From contig NZ_CP009632.1 in NCBI RefSeq assembly GCF_000959445.1, positions 310,001 to 374,000 on the forward strand: 64,000 nt of DNA. Reading direction: 5' to 3'. Positions 43,118-52,193 of this stretch are shown in pieces; within the stretch, counting starts at the first letter, position 1, and each line of letters starts with the position of its first letter. Under the pieces are notes generated by a model. That model did no database searches. It was given only the letters and a program-made list of their open reading frames with translations, and had not been told where the DNA came from. This DNA comes from Burkholderia vietnamiensis LMG 10929 (GTDB taxonomy: Bacteria > Pseudomonadota > Gammaproteobacteria > Burkholderiales > Burkholderiaceae). Both the position numbers and the translations under genes were made by a program.

Positions 43118-43606
43118 TCACATGCGCGGGATCGAGCGGATATCCGAGCTTTCGCCCGTGGCCGGATCGTGGTCGGTGGAAGGAATCGGCACGCCGACGT
43201 CGTGCCGCACCGGCATGCCGCGCTCCATCCGGTGCGCGAACGCCGGCGGCGTGTCGACTTCGTCGCCGAAGCGCGCGCGCACGAACGCGCGCAGCAGTGC
43301 GACGCGCAGGTTCGGCGCGCGGGCCGCGCAGGTCGACGGGCCGTCGTCGAAGCGCGCATCGCATTCGACGCCGTCCGCGCGCCGCACCACGCGCAGTTCG
43401 ACCGCGTGCTCGAGCACCGCGCCCGCATCGGCCCACGACGCCGACGGCGCGAACTGCGCGTCGAGCCGCCGCAGCGCGTCGCATGCGGCGGTCACGATCA
43501 CCTGCGGCTCGACGGCCGTGAAGCTCAGCGTGTCTTCGTCGTCCGCGCACAATGCGCGTGCGCACCAGTAATCGAGGGCCGTTCCGGTGAGTTCGTCGGT
43601 TCGCAT
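43118..43606 (-). CDS. NinX-like (DUF2591) protein
   Basis: A 162-residue protein whose start, MRTDELTGTALDYWCARAL, matches the opening of NinX/DUF2591 proteins known from lambdoid and other phages; the Cys/Asp-rich middle and the ERGMPVRHDVGVPIPSTDHD tail also fit. Function unknown. Start ATG 43606 has GGAG 9 bases upstream. It lies 37 bases after the EEP gene and is probably last in that operon. No other phage gene is near, so it is likely a domesticated chromosomal copy. Confidence 0.7.
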   Translation of the reverse strand: MRTDELTGTALDYWCARALCADDEDTLSFTAVEPQVIVTAACDALRRLDAQFAPSASWADAGAVLEHAVELRVVRRADGVECDARFDDGPSTCAARAPNLRVALLRAFVRARFGDEVDTPPAFAHRMERGMPVRHDVGVPIPSTDHDPATGESSDIRSIPRM

Positions 43607-43643
43607 GGGCAAGGCTCCGTGAGGCTCCATGAAGGGAATGCGC

Positions 43644-44435
43644 TCAGCCCGCAAGCGGTGTGCCCGCGCCCGGTTCCACGCGCATCTGCGCGACCAGCGG
43701 ATAGTGATCGGATGCGTGGCGCGCGAGCATGCTGCGATGCACGGCCACGTCGACCAGCAGCTCGCCCGGGTGGATCCAGATGCGGTCGAGCGAGAACACC
43801 GGCCACGCGGTCGGGAACGTGCGCGGCGCGGGCGCGCGGCGGAACCGCGTGGTCAGTGCCTGCAGCGCGCGGCCGCGCACGAACCATTCGTTGATGTCGC
43901 CCATCAGGATCACCGGCATCGCGCCGGTGTCGAACGCGGCGAGCAGCCGCTGCACCTGCGCGCTGCGCTCGTTCGCCGACAGCCCGAGGTGGGTCGCGAC
44001 GACGCGGATCGGGCCGGCGCTGCAGTCGATGTCCGCGTCGAGCGCGCCGCGCGGCTCGCGCTGATGAAACGACAGGTCGAGCGTGCGCGCCGCGCGGATC
44101 GGGCAGCGCGACAGCACCGCGTTGCCGTAGCGGCGCTCCGGCGTGTCGATGGTCGGGCCGGCTGCCGCGTGCATGCCGGTCGCGTCGCGCAGATGCGCGA
44201 GCACGTCCGGCGCGCGCGTGCCGCCGAGCGGCACTTCCTGCAACGCGATCACGTCCGCATCGAGCTCGCGGATCACCGCGACGATGCGCTCGACCGCGCG
44301 CGCGGGCCATGCGCCGTAGCCGCCGTGGATGTTGTACGTCGCGATCCGCAGGTCGTGCCCGCGCGGCGCGCCGGCCGGCGCGGCGTCCGACGTGACGATG
44401 TCCGGCGGCGGCGCCGCTTGCGTGCTCAGCGCCAT
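43644..44435 (-). CDS. Endonuclease/exonuclease/phosphatase (EEP) family protein
   Basis: A 263-residue EEP-fold hydrolase. Family motifs: RIATYNIHGGYG near residue 32, VIALQEVPLGG near 62 (metal-binding Glu), VATHLGLSANER near 147, VILMGDINEWF near 180 and ASDHYPLVAQMR near 245 (catalytic His). No signal peptide, so likely cytoplasmic. Substrate could be nucleic acid, phosphoinositide-like lipid or a small phosphodiester; the neighbouring phospholipase D gene, which it overlaps by 10 bases, suggests a link to lipid metabolism. Confidence 0.85.
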   Translation of the reverse strand: MALSTQAAPPPDIVTSDAAPAGAPRGHDLRIATYNIHGGYGAWPARAVERIVAVIRELDADVIALQEVPLGGTRAPDVLAHLRDATGMHAAAGPTIDTPERRYGNAVLSRCPIRAARTLDLSFHQREPRGALDADIDCSAGPIRVVATHLGLSANERSAQVQRLLAAFDTGAMPVILMGDINEWFVRGRALQALTTRFRRAPAPRTFPTAWPVFSLDRIWIHPGELLVDVAVHRSMLARHASDHYPLVAQMRVEPGAGTPLAG

Positions 44436-46645
44436 CGTCGCAGCGCCCGGACGAGCAGCACCGACAGGCCGACCAGCGCGATGCCGATCGCCGTGAGCCA
44501 CGCGAACGCGCCGGGATCCGGATGGCTCAACGCGGCGGTCAGCTGGTGCGCGAAGGTGACCGTCAGCACGATGCCCGGCAGCATCCCGATCGCGGTGCCG
44601 ATCAGGTAGTCGCGCAGCCCGATGTGCGACGCGCCGGCCACCAGGTTCACGATCGTGAACGGCGCGATCGGCAGCAGCCGCAGCACGGCCATCGCGACCA
44701 CGCCGCGCCGGCCGATGCGTTCGCTGAGCCGGTTCGCGCGCGAGCCGGCCAGCCGTCGCACTGCGTCGCGCCCGAGCCAGCGGCCGATCCCGTAGGTCGC
44801 CGCCGCGGCCGCCATCGTGCCGACCGACGCATAGGCGAGGCCCGGCCACGCGCCGAACACGAGGCCCGTTACGGTGATCAGCAGCGTGATCGGCACCGAC
44901 AGCGTCGCCGCGAGCACGTAGCCGGCGAGCAGCAGCGCGGGCGCGCCCGGCAGTTGCGCGGCGCGCATTGCCGCGCGCGCGAGCGACGCGACGTTCAGCT
45001 CGTGGCCGAGCGGCGAGAAGCGCCACGCGAGCGCGAGCGCCGCGATCAGCAGCACGGCCGCCCCCAGCACGAAGAAACGCGCGGTCAGCGATCGATGCTG
45101 CTCCTGCGGGACGAACTCGCGTACGAAGCGGTCCGGCTCGATCGGCTGCTCGGGGTCGAGGCGCGCGCTGACCGGCACCAGCGCATCGAGCTGCGGCGTC
45201 ACGGCCGGCTCCAGCGTGCGCAGCGTGCGTCCGTCCTTCGCGCGCAGCCGGTCGAGCGCGACATTCGGCCGTTCCGGCTGCGCGAACGCGTCGGCGACGA
45301 CCGCGGGCGTCGTGCCGAGATGTTCGGCGAGCAGCCGGTCGCGCAGCGCGGCGATCGCCGCGCGGATGCGCGGCTCGCCGGCCGCGACGAGCGCGACGCA
45401 GCATTCGGTGTCGAGCGCCATCGAGCGGTTGTTCAGGTTCGCGCTGCCGATCACCACGCATTCGTCGTCGACGATCGCGAGCTTGCTGTGGACGTTCACG
45501 CAGCCGTCGCCGAGGCCGTCGACGTGCGGATAGAGCAAGCGGTAGCGGTCGAAGCGGTCGGCCGCCTTCAGCGTGCCGTGCAGCCGCGCACGCAGCACGC
45601 CCATCGTCGCTTCCTGCAGCCAGCCGCTCTGCACGCGCGGCGCGACCACCGTGACGTCCGGCCCGTGCGGGTCGGCGAGGCGCGCGCTCAGCGCATCGCG
45701 CACCACCGCCGCGGTGAAGTACTGGTTCTCGATGTACAGATGGCGACGGGCGGCGCGGATCGTGTCCTCCACCAGCGCGCGCACCTGCGACACCGGTTCG
45801 CGGTCGCGATGCCGCGGCGCCGTATAGGCGATGCCGAGTTGCACGTCGCGCACGTCGACCGGTACGCCGGGCGGCCAGGGATCGACGTCGTCCTCGTGAT
45901 CGAGATGGCGATGCGCGCGGATCGCGATGCGGCGCCCGCACGCATTGAACCAGCGCGTGCGCGCCTGCTCGCCGATCGCGGCGGCCGCGTCGCCGTCGAA
46001 CATCGCCTGCACGTCGTGGAACGGCCCGTACGGCATTCCGCGCGCGTCGCGCCGGCGCGGATCGTCGGCTGCGTGGGCCGACGTGTCCCAGCGCGCGACC
46101 GTCAGGTCGAGGCCGCCGACGAAGGCGAGCCGGTCGTCGATCACGACCAGCTTCTGATGATGCGACGCGCCGCGCGGATGCGAATCGTCGAGACGGAAGC
46201 GGATGCCGCGATGCGCGCGCCACGCCGCGCGATAGACCGGCGGCCAGTCGCGCTCGAGCGCGTAGATCATCGCGAAGTCCCATGCGAGCACGTAGATGCG
46301 CAGGTTGTGCCGGGCGGTCGCGAGCGCGTGCAGGAACGGGGCGAGCGTGTCGGGCAGCCCGTCGTCCGCGCCGTCGGGCGCGAGCTGCATCCGGCTGTCG
46401 ACGTCCCAGCCGAGGATGAACACCGTGTGGCGCGCGCGGCGCAACGCGGCGCGCAGCGTCGGGAAATACGCGGCGCCGTCCACCAGCGTCGTGAAGCGGT
46501 CCGCATGACGGATCGCGTCGCAGTTGCGGCCGCGTTCGAGCAGGCCGTGGCGCGTGGGCTCGTCCGCGGGCGACCAGGCCGGTACGGCGTCGTCGCGCGC
46601 GTTGACCGCGAACGGCCGGTGCGTCGTCTGGTCGGGCGTGCTCAT
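44426..46645 (-). CDS. Phospholipase D-like protein fused to a VTT/DedA-type membrane domain
   Basis: A 739-residue protein. Two PLD motifs are present: SHHQKLVVIDDRLAFVGG near residue 165 and VHSKLAIVDDECVVIGSAN near 387, each an HxK(x)4D site, so the enzyme should be active. From about residue 520 it becomes membrane-bound, and residues about 560-720 form a VTT (SNARE-associated/DedA-like) domain (GLVFGAWPGLAYASVGTMAA, RLLPIAPFTIVNLVAGASHI). PLD-VTT fusions occur in proteobacteria and are thought to act on phospholipids. Overlaps both neighbours. Confidence 0.9.
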   Translation of the reverse strand: MSTPDQTTHRPFAVNARDDAVPAWSPADEPTRHGLLERGRNCDAIRHADRFTTLVDGAAYFPTLRAALRRARHTVFILGWDVDSRMQLAPDGADDGLPDTLAPFLHALATARHNLRIYVLAWDFAMIYALERDWPPVYRAAWRAHRGIRFRLDDSHPRGASHHQKLVVIDDRLAFVGGLDLTVARWDTSAHAADDPRRRDARGMPYGPFHDVQAMFDGDAAAAIGEQARTRWFNACGRRIAIRAHRHLDHEDDVDPWPPGVPVDVRDVQLGIAYTAPRHRDREPVSQVRALVEDTIRAARRHLYIENQYFTAAVVRDALSARLADPHGPDVTVVAPRVQSGWLQEATMGVLRARLHGTLKAADRFDRYRLLYPHVDGLGDGCVNVHSKLAIVDDECVVIGSANLNNRSMALDTECCVALVAAGEPRIRAAIAALRDRLLAEHLGTTPAVVADAFAQPERPNVALDRLRAKDGRTLRTLEPAVTPQLDALVPVSARLDPEQPIEPDRFVREFVPQEQHRSLTARFFVLGAAVLLIAALALAWRFSPLGHELNVASLARAAMRAAQLPGAPALLLAGYVLAATLSVPITLLITVTGLVFGAWPGLAYASVGTMAAAAATYGIGRWLGRDAVRRLAGSRANRLSERIGRRGVVAMAVLRLLPIAPFTIVNLVAGASHIGLRDYLIGTAIGMLPGIVLTVTFAHQLTAALSHPDPGAFAWLTAIGIALVGLSVLLVRALRRWR

Positions 46646-46980
46646 CGGGCGCCGGCGTCGCGGTTGCCGTCGATACGTTGCAGCAGCACGTCGCAGCGTG
46701 CGCGCAACGCCTTCAGCTCGGGCGACGCGAGGTCGATGCGAATCCGCTCGACGCCTTCCGGGTCGCCGTACGCGCATGCGATCTCGTAGATGCCCTGCGC
46801 AATCAGCAGCGACGCGTGCGCGATCCTGATCCGGTCGAGCCAGTCGCATTCGGCGTGATGGCACGCGAGCCACGCGCGCAGCGCGCCGACGACCTGGCTG
46901 ACGGTGAGCCACTCGCCGCCGCGCATGCGCGCCGCGAGCTGGCTCGTCACGAGGTAGGAGAGCAGGTCCGTCTGGGTCAC
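46642..46980 (-). CDS. Hypothetical protein between mgtC and the PLD gene
   Basis: A 112-residue soluble helical protein starting at GTG 46980, supported by GGAG 6 bases upstream. Residues WLACHHAECDWLDRIRIAH and CAYGDPEGVERIRIDL stand out, but I recognise no family. Its start overlaps the mgtC stop (GTGA) and its stop overlaps the PLD start (ATGA), so it is made with both. Confidence 0.7.
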   Translation of the reverse strand: MTQTDLLSYLVTSQLAARMRGGEWLTVSQVVGALRAWLACHHAECDWLDRIRIAHASLLIAQGIYEIACAYGDPEGVERIRIDLASPELKALRARCDVLLQRIDGNRDAGAR

Positions 46981-47678
46981 GCGAAACTCCTTGACGAGTT
47001 GTCGTTGTCGGGGCAACAGGTGCGCACGCCGGTGATGCCTTTCAGCGTCCGGCAGATCGCCGCAAATTCCGCTCCGCTCGTGCGCGAGAACGACACCGAG
47101 ATGTCGTCGGTATCGGGGTCGTCGTCGGATTGCTGGACGATGAAGCGCTTCACGCGCACGCGGCCGTTGCCGAGCGCGTCGTGCAGCGTCGCGAGCGTGA
47201 GGCCGCCGCGCTCGACGACGAGGCGCAGCGTGCGCTGCTGCCGTTGCGCGATGAAGCGGCGCTCGAGCGGCTTCACGCCGGCGAGGATCACGAGCACGAT
47301 CGCGGTTGCGCCCAGCGCCGCGACGTACATGCCGCCGCCGGCCGCGAGGCCGATGCCGGCCACGGCCCACAGGCTCGCGGCCGTCGTCAGCCCGCGCACC
47401 ACTTCGCCGCGCAGCAGGATCGAGCCGGCGCCGAGAAAGCCGATGCCCGACACCACCTGCGCGGCGACCCGCGACGGATCGAGCACGACGCCTGCCTGCC
47501 CGTGCACGTCGGCGAAGCCGAAGATCGAGACGAGCATCACGAGCGCGGAGCCGACGCACACCAGCATGTGCGTGCGCAGGCCCGCGGCCCAGTTGAGTCG
47601 CTCGCGCTCGAGCCCGACCACGCTGCCGAGCAGCGCGGCGAGCAGCAGGCGTCCGAGAAGTTCGATATGGCCGATCAT
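46977..47678 (-). CDS. mgtC: MgtC/SapB family membrane protein
   Basis: A 233-residue protein. The N-terminal 120 residues contain about four membrane helices with the MgtC signature (RLLLAALLGSVVGLERERLN, AGLRTHMLVCVGSALVM, SGIGFLGAGSILL, VRGLTTAASLWAVAGIG). A soluble C-terminal ACT-like domain follows. MgtC proteins modulate the F1Fo ATPase, magnesium homeostasis and survival in macrophages in several pathogens; here it heads an operon with lipid-acting enzymes. Assignment to the broad MgtC/SapB family is secure, the specific role is not. Confidence 0.92.
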   Translation of the reverse strand: MIGHIELLGRLLLAALLGSVVGLERERLNWAAGLRTHMLVCVGSALVMLVSIFGFADVHGQAGVVLDPSRVAAQVVSGIGFLGAGSILLRGEVVRGLTTAASLWAVAGIGLAAGGGMYVAALGATAIVLVILAGVKPLERRFIAQRQQRTLRLVVERGGLTLATLHDALGNGRVRVKRFIVQQSDDDPDTDDISVSFSRTSGAEFAAICRTLKGITGVRTCCPDNDNSSRSFA

Positions 47679-47855
47679 CGTGGCCTCACTTTTTATCTGG
47701 CGTACCGGAGCGGTGCGATGTGCAATGGGGACGCAAGGGGCGTGCCGGGCGCGGAGGCGCGGGCATGTCGTATGCGCGCGGGCAGCGCGGCGTGCGCGCC
47801 GATCATGCGGCGCGCATTTTTTTCATGTCATCGCAGATAAGCACAGGGGGCCAGC

Positions 47856-48098
47856 ATGGAGCATCAACCCGATGCACAGGTGCGCGATCCGTATCGCGGC
47901 CACGAGATACGCGTGTGGGCGCGCCGCAACGAACGCGGCGCGTGGGCGGACGAGGTGCAGGTGTACGTCGATGGCGCGCGCATCGAGCTGTTCGTGCCGG
48001 AGCCGGCGAATCCGGAGTGGGCGTCGGAAGAGGAGGCGCTGCGCGCGGGCGTCGAGCGTGGACGTTATCTGATCGACAAGCGGCTCGACGACGATTGA
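47856..48098 (+). CDS. Small conserved-looking hypothetical protein
   Basis: An 80-residue acidic soluble protein (DPYRGHEIRVWARRNE, DEVQVYVDGARIELF, EEEALRAGVERGRYLIDKRL) with a beta-beta-alpha look. AGGGGG lies about 8 bases before ATG 47856. It is divergent from mgtC. I do not recognise a family. Confidence 0.7.
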   Translation: MEHQPDAQVRDPYRGHEIRVWARRNERGAWADEVQVYVDGARIELFVPEPANPEWASEEEALRAGVERGRYLIDKRLDDD

Positions 48099-48217
48099 GT
48101 CGCGTTGATGCCGCTTGATGCCCGTCGATGCGCGGTCGGTCGGTATGGCGTTTGCGTACCGGCCGGCCGCGCGCCTTGTCACCCGATGCCGATGCCGGCG
48201 CCGTGCCGGGAGGAACC

Positions 48218-48925
48218 ATGAACGATCCGCGTACGCTACACATCTACCGTTACGATCCCGACCGCGACGCCGCGCCGTACATGCAGCGCTACGAAATCGA
48301 CGTGAGCGCCGACGACCGCATGCTGCTCGACGTGCTCGGCCGCCTGAAGCACGACGACGAGACGCTGTCGTACCGGCGCTCGTGCCGCGAGGGGATCTGC
48401 GGCTCCGATGCGATGAACATCAACGGCAAGAACGGGCTCGCGTGCCTGACCAACATGAAGACGCTGCCGCGCGAGATCGTGCTCAGGCCGCTGCCGGGGT
48501 TGCCGGTGGTGCGCGATCTGATCGTCGACATGACGGACTTCTTCAACCAGTATCACTCGATACGGCCTTACCTGATCAATGACACGACGCCGCCTGAACG
48601 CGAGCGGTTGCAGACGCCGGAGGAGCGCGATCAGCTCGACGGGCTGTATGAGTGCATTTTGTGTGCGTGCTGTTCGACGTCGTGCCCGAGCTATTGGTGG
48701 AACCCGGACAAGTTCGTCGGGCCGGCGGGGTTGCTGCAGGCGTATCGGTTCATTGCCGATTCACGCGATATGGCGACGGCCGAGCGGCTCGATAATCTCG
48801 AGGATCCGTATCGGCTGTTCCGGTGCCGGACGATCATGAATTGCACGGATGTGTGCCCGAAGGGGTTGAATCCGACGAAGGCGATTTCGGAGATTCGGAC
48901 GATGTTGGTCAGGAGGACGGTTTAG
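48218..48925 (+). CDS. Succinate dehydrogenase/fumarate reductase iron-sulfur subunit, isolated
   Basis: A 235-residue SdhB-type protein. The [2Fe-2S] site CREGICGSDAMNINGKNGLAC is near residue 58, [4Fe-4S] CILCACCSTSCP near 147, and the [3Fe-4S]/[4Fe-4S] region CRTIMNCTDVCPKGLNP near 204; all ligands of SdhB are present. It would pass electrons from the flavoprotein to quinone. No sdhA, sdhC or sdhD lies next to it, so it must pair with subunits made elsewhere or be a paralogue. Start ATG 48218 follows GGGAGGA. Confidence 0.9.
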   Translation: MNDPRTLHIYRYDPDRDAAPYMQRYEIDVSADDRMLLDVLGRLKHDDETLSYRRSCREGICGSDAMNINGKNGLACLTNMKTLPREIVLRPLPGLPVVRDLIVDMTDFFNQYHSIRPYLINDTTPPERERLQTPEERDQLDGLYECILCACCSTSCPSYWWNPDKFVGPAGLLQAYRFIADSRDMATAERLDNLEDPYRLFRCRTIMNCTDVCPKGLNPTKAISEIRTMLVRRTV

Positions 48926-49211
48926 GGGGCGGGGGGCTCAGCGATCCGGGCGAACGCGACGCGCGTACCGTATTTTTGCTGGAAACTACGGTCGCGATTT
49001 CGTCGAGACGCTGAAACTTGGCGCCGAGTTCGTGCGCGGGGAACCGGGTCTTGTCTGCATCACCTCGTTGCGATGAATGCGGGCTGCTTTTGCCCGTGGA
49101 TTCGTGTAACGCCGGGAAGCCGGTGATGGATTGTCCCGTCTCGTTACGGGATTCGGGTTCGCGGCAATACGACGCCCCGTCCCACGACCCCCGCACGCAT
49201 CCGAATCGACC
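48926..49211. other. Gap between sdhB-type gene and HAD gene
   Basis: 286 bases between convergent genes. No gene, T-run terminator or repeat is evident. Confidence 0.3.
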
Positions 49212-49886
49212 TCACGGCCGCGCGGCCACCTCGTCGAGATGCCGCAGCAAATCGGCCGGATCGTCATACACGCGCAGCGCGCCGGCGCGCTCCAGTTCGT
49301 CGCTGCCGTAGCCGCCCGACAACAGGCCGACGCCCAGCGCGCGACAGCGGCTCGCCGCGAGCATGTCCCAGATGCTGTCGCCGACCACGACGCTATGCTC
49401 GATCTGCACGTTCAACTTCGCCGCGGCCGTCAGGAACAGATCGGGGTCCGGCTTCGCATACTTGACCTGATCGCGCGTGACGACCACGTTCTTCGCCGGA
49501 TCGACGCCGAGCGCCTCCAGATTGATGGCCGCGGTTTCCATGCGTCCGCTGGTCGCGATCGCCCAGCGGATGCCGGCGTTCGACAGCGCGGCCAGCAGCT
49601 CGCGCGCACCGGGCAGCGGCCGCACCTGCGCGCGCAGCCGCTGGTAGGCGGCCGCATGCAGCCGGGCGAGCCGTTCGACGCGGTCGGCGTCGATGTCGCC
49701 CGACGTTTCGCGCAGCAGCTGGTTGAGGAACAGCCCGCCGCTCATCCCGATCTTGCGGTGGATGCGCCATACCGACAGCTCGATGCCTTCTGCATCGAGC
49801 GCTTCCTTCCACGCGAGCACGTGCTGGTAGACGCTGTCGACGAGCGTGCCGTCGAGATCGAACAGAAATGACGTTTCAATGCGCAT
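49212..49886 (-). CDS. HAD-superfamily phosphatase
   Basis: A 224-residue HAD hydrolase of the phosphoglycolate-phosphatase-like group. Motif I FLFDLDGTLVDS (residues 7-18), motif II AIATSGR near residue 112, motif III KYAKPDPDLF near 145 and motif IV VVGDSIWDMLAA near 170 are all present, with a helical cap between motifs I and II. Substrate unknown. ATG 49886 has AGGAG 6 bases upstream. Confidence 0.88.
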   Translation of the reverse strand: MRIETSFLFDLDGTLVDSVYQHVLAWKEALDAEGIELSVWRIHRKIGMSGGLFLNQLLRETSGDIDADRVERLARLHAAAYQRLRAQVRPLPGARELLAALSNAGIRWAIATSGRMETAAINLEALGVDPAKNVVVTRDQVKYAKPDPDLFLTAAAKLNVQIEHSVVVGDSIWDMLAASRCRALGVGLLSGGYGSDELERAGALRVYDDPADLLRHLDEVAARP

Positions 49887-50113
49887 GTGAATCTCCTGGC
49901 CTGGTGACATTCGGGCGAATCGTTCGCGAAGGGTTGCGCACATTATCGGCCCGCCGACGTGTCGCCGCCATGTCGCCCTCGCGCCATGTCGCCCTCGCGC
50001 CGCGGCGGCATGGCGGGCGCCGCTGTACAATCGGCGCGATGCGCGGGGCGGCACTGCCCGGCACGCTCCGTTACGGCCCGCGCACGCGCGCCCAACCTTC
50101 GTCGAATTCCCGT

Positions 50114-51298
50114 ATGGCAACTCCGGACGCCGTCAGTTCCGAGCAGTCGTGGTGGGGCGTCCTGGCCCTCGCGCTCACTGCCTTCATCTTCAACACCACC
50201 GAGTTCGTGCCCGTCGCACTGCTGAACGCCATCGGCGACAGCCTGCAGATGCAGCCCACCGCCGTCGGCCTGATGCTGACGATCTACGCGTGGGCCGTCG
50301 CCGTCGTGTCGCTGCCGCTCACCTTCGTCACGCGTCACGTCGAGCGCCGCAAGCTGCTCAGTTGCGCGCTGCTCGTGTTCGTCGCCAGTCACGTCGTGAC
50401 CGGCGTCGCGTGGAATTTCACGGTGCTGATAATCGGGCGGCTCGGCGTCGCGTGTGCGCATGCGGTGTTCTGGTCGATCTCGGTGCCGCTCGCGGTGCGC
50501 CTCGCGCCGAGCGACCGCAAGAGCCGCGCGCTGAGCCTGCTCGCGATGGGCACCGCGATCGCGATGGTCGCCGGCATTCCGCTCGGGCGCGTGATCGGCG
50601 AAGCGCTCGGCTGGCGCGTCACGTTCCTCGTGATCGGCGCGGCGGCGGCCGTCGCCTTGCTGCTGCTGCGCGCGACGCTGCCGACGCTCGCGAGCCAGGG
50701 CGCCGGCTCGCTCGCCAGCATCGGCACGTTCCTGCGCAAGCCGGCGCTGGTGTCGCTGTACGCGATCACGGTGCTGGTCGTGTCCGCGCACTTCACGTCG
50801 TACACGTACGTCGAGCCGTTCGTGCAGACCGTCAATCATGCGAGCAGCAGCCGGATCACCTACGTGCTGATCCTGTTCGGCGTCGCGGGGATGCCCGCGG
50901 CCATCTGCTTCAACCGCGTGTTCCCGGAGCGGCCGGCCGACTTCCTGCTCGCGTCGATCGTGGCGTTGTCCGCGTGTCTGCTGGTGCTGTTTCCGAGCGC
51001 GCTGAACATCGTCACGCTGTCCGTGCACACGCTGGTGTGGGGCGGCGCGATCGTCTGCTTCGGGCTCGCGATGCAGGCGTGGGTGCTCAAGCTCGCGCCG
51101 CACGCGACCGATCTCGCGGTGTCGATCTTCTCGGGGCTGTACAACGTGGGCATCGGCGCCGGCGCGCTGCTCGGCAACCATATCGCCGCGGATTTCGGCC
51201 TCGCGTGGGTCGGCACGTTCGGCGGCGTGGTCGGTATCGTGTCGGCCGCGATCGCGTGGGCCGCGTTGCGGCTGCATGAGCGACGCGCGTCAGCGTAG
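50114..51298 (+). CDS. MFS sugar-efflux-type transporter, SotB-like
   Basis: A 394-residue major facilitator with about 12 membrane helices. The opening ALALTAFIFNTTEFVPVALL and LMLTIYAWAVAVVSLPLT are typical of the SotB/YdeA sugar and drug exporter group, as are RLGVACAHAVFWSISVPLAV and ALSLLAMGTAIAMVAGIPLG. Exports small sugars or toxic compounds in relatives; the real substrate here is unknown. Start at ATG 50114; upstream in-frame extension overlaps the divergent HAD gene and is unlikely. Confidence 0.85.
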   Translation: MATPDAVSSEQSWWGVLALALTAFIFNTTEFVPVALLNAIGDSLQMQPTAVGLMLTIYAWAVAVVSLPLTFVTRHVERRKLLSCALLVFVASHVVTGVAWNFTVLIIGRLGVACAHAVFWSISVPLAVRLAPSDRKSRALSLLAMGTAIAMVAGIPLGRVIGEALGWRVTFLVIGAAAAVALLLLRATLPTLASQGAGSLASIGTFLRKPALVSLYAITVLVVSAHFTSYTYVEPFVQTVNHASSSRITYVLILFGVAGMPAAICFNRVFPERPADFLLASIVALSACLLVLFPSALNIVTLSVHTLVWGGAIVCFGLAMQAWVLKLAPHATDLAVSIFSGLYNVGIGAGALLGNHIAADFGLAWVGTFGGVVGIVSAAIAWAALRLHERRASA

Positions 51299-51354
51299 GG
51301 CGGCGCTGTGCCGGCTGCCGGTGAGGGCGCAGTAGGCGATTTGGTGATGTGCTG

Positions 51355-51530
51355 GTGTGCCGACGCCCGACGCCCGGTGTGTCGACACACCGATGTACCA
51401 ATGCATCAATCGGCCCATCCGCCGCATCCCCATCCGCCGAGACGCTGATGCGCCGACGTGCCGGTTTGTCGATACGTCAATCGTCTATGCACCGACGCAC
51501 CGACGCACCGGTGCGCCGCTGCACCTACGC
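51355..51530. repeat. Degenerate ACCGACGC-type repeats
   Basis: Scattered and tandem copies of ACCGACGC / ACCGATGT / GCCGACGT-like octamers, clearest at about 51488-51515. Too diverged for an exact copy count. Resembles decayed minisatellite DNA; no spacers or leader of a CRISPR array. Confidence 0.5.
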
Positions 51531-51897
51531 GCCTCGCGCGATGGTCAGCCTGCGATGGCCCGAGATCTTCGCGGGTCGCCGACTCCCTATACCGGCGCGA
51601 TGCCATCGGCGCGCGCCCCAGTCCCGCCGACGTCATCCCGGCGAACGGATAAGCCGCCGCATTTCCACTAGCGCCACGGTAAATCCTTCCATTCCGCCGT
51701 CAGGAAAACCCTGACCGCCCCCAGCCGACCGCTGCCTTCTGCCCAGTTTTCACGACCGCAGCCTGCGCCGCCGCACGCCTATACCCGCGCTGCCCCCAAA
51801 CCTCCTCCGACCGCGCTCCAGCAAGCGTCCCGGCACGCTCGACTTCCCATTCAAGGTATCGTGCGCCGCGAAATGTCCGTTCGTACGATGTATTTCG

Positions 51898-51912
51898 ATA
51901 CCTGGTGGGTAT
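51898..51912 (+). promoter_or_regulatory. LysR-type operator (BenM/CatM consensus)
   Basis: ATAC at 51898-51901 and GTAT at 51909-51912 with exactly 7 bases between them: the consensus ATAC-N7-GTAT bound by BenM and CatM, the muconate/benzoate-responsive LysR-type activators of ben and cat genes. Its centre is about 66 bases upstream of the start expected from the downstream -10 sequence, the usual place for an activating LysR site. Confidence 0.7.
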
Positions 51913-51933
51913 TAAATAGCCAGGACAAAAGTA

Positions 51934-51964
51934 TTGGACGCAGCATTTCCCCGCCGCGTATAAA
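51934..51964 (+). promoter_or_regulatory. Promoter-like sequence for catA
   Basis: TTGGAC at 51934-51939 and TATAAA at 51959-51964, 19 bases apart. The wide spacing fits a weak promoter that needs the adjacent activator site. It leaves a leader of about 220 bases before catA. Confidence 0.4.
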
Positions 51965-52193
51965 TCCGTTCCATGAACTCGCCACACGCAACGTGCGACC
52001 TGCCGCGCAACGTCGAGCCGCACGACATCGCAACCGCACCACCGGCGTTGCCGTACTGGAAGTTTTCGGCGACACCGTCGCGTCGCCGCCCGCCGTTGCA
52101 ATCCGACGGCGACGTTTGATTCGAGCAGCCGTCGTGTTGCGCGTGCCGCACCCGCCGATCGCTTTTTCCAAAACTACACGTGGAGACACCATC

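Larger units (their letters stand above)
51299..52193. other. Region upstream of catA: repeats and regulatory sequence
   Basis: About 900 bases between sotB and catA. The first part (51355-51530) is repeat-like; the middle shows no convincing gene; the end holds a LysR-type site at 51898-51912 and a promoter-like pair at 51934-51964. No regulator gene is present. Confidence 0.5.

Noticed and set aside
43118..43606. Prophage remnant, suggested by the NinX-like gene
   Set aside because: No other phage gene, integrase or compositional change surrounds it.
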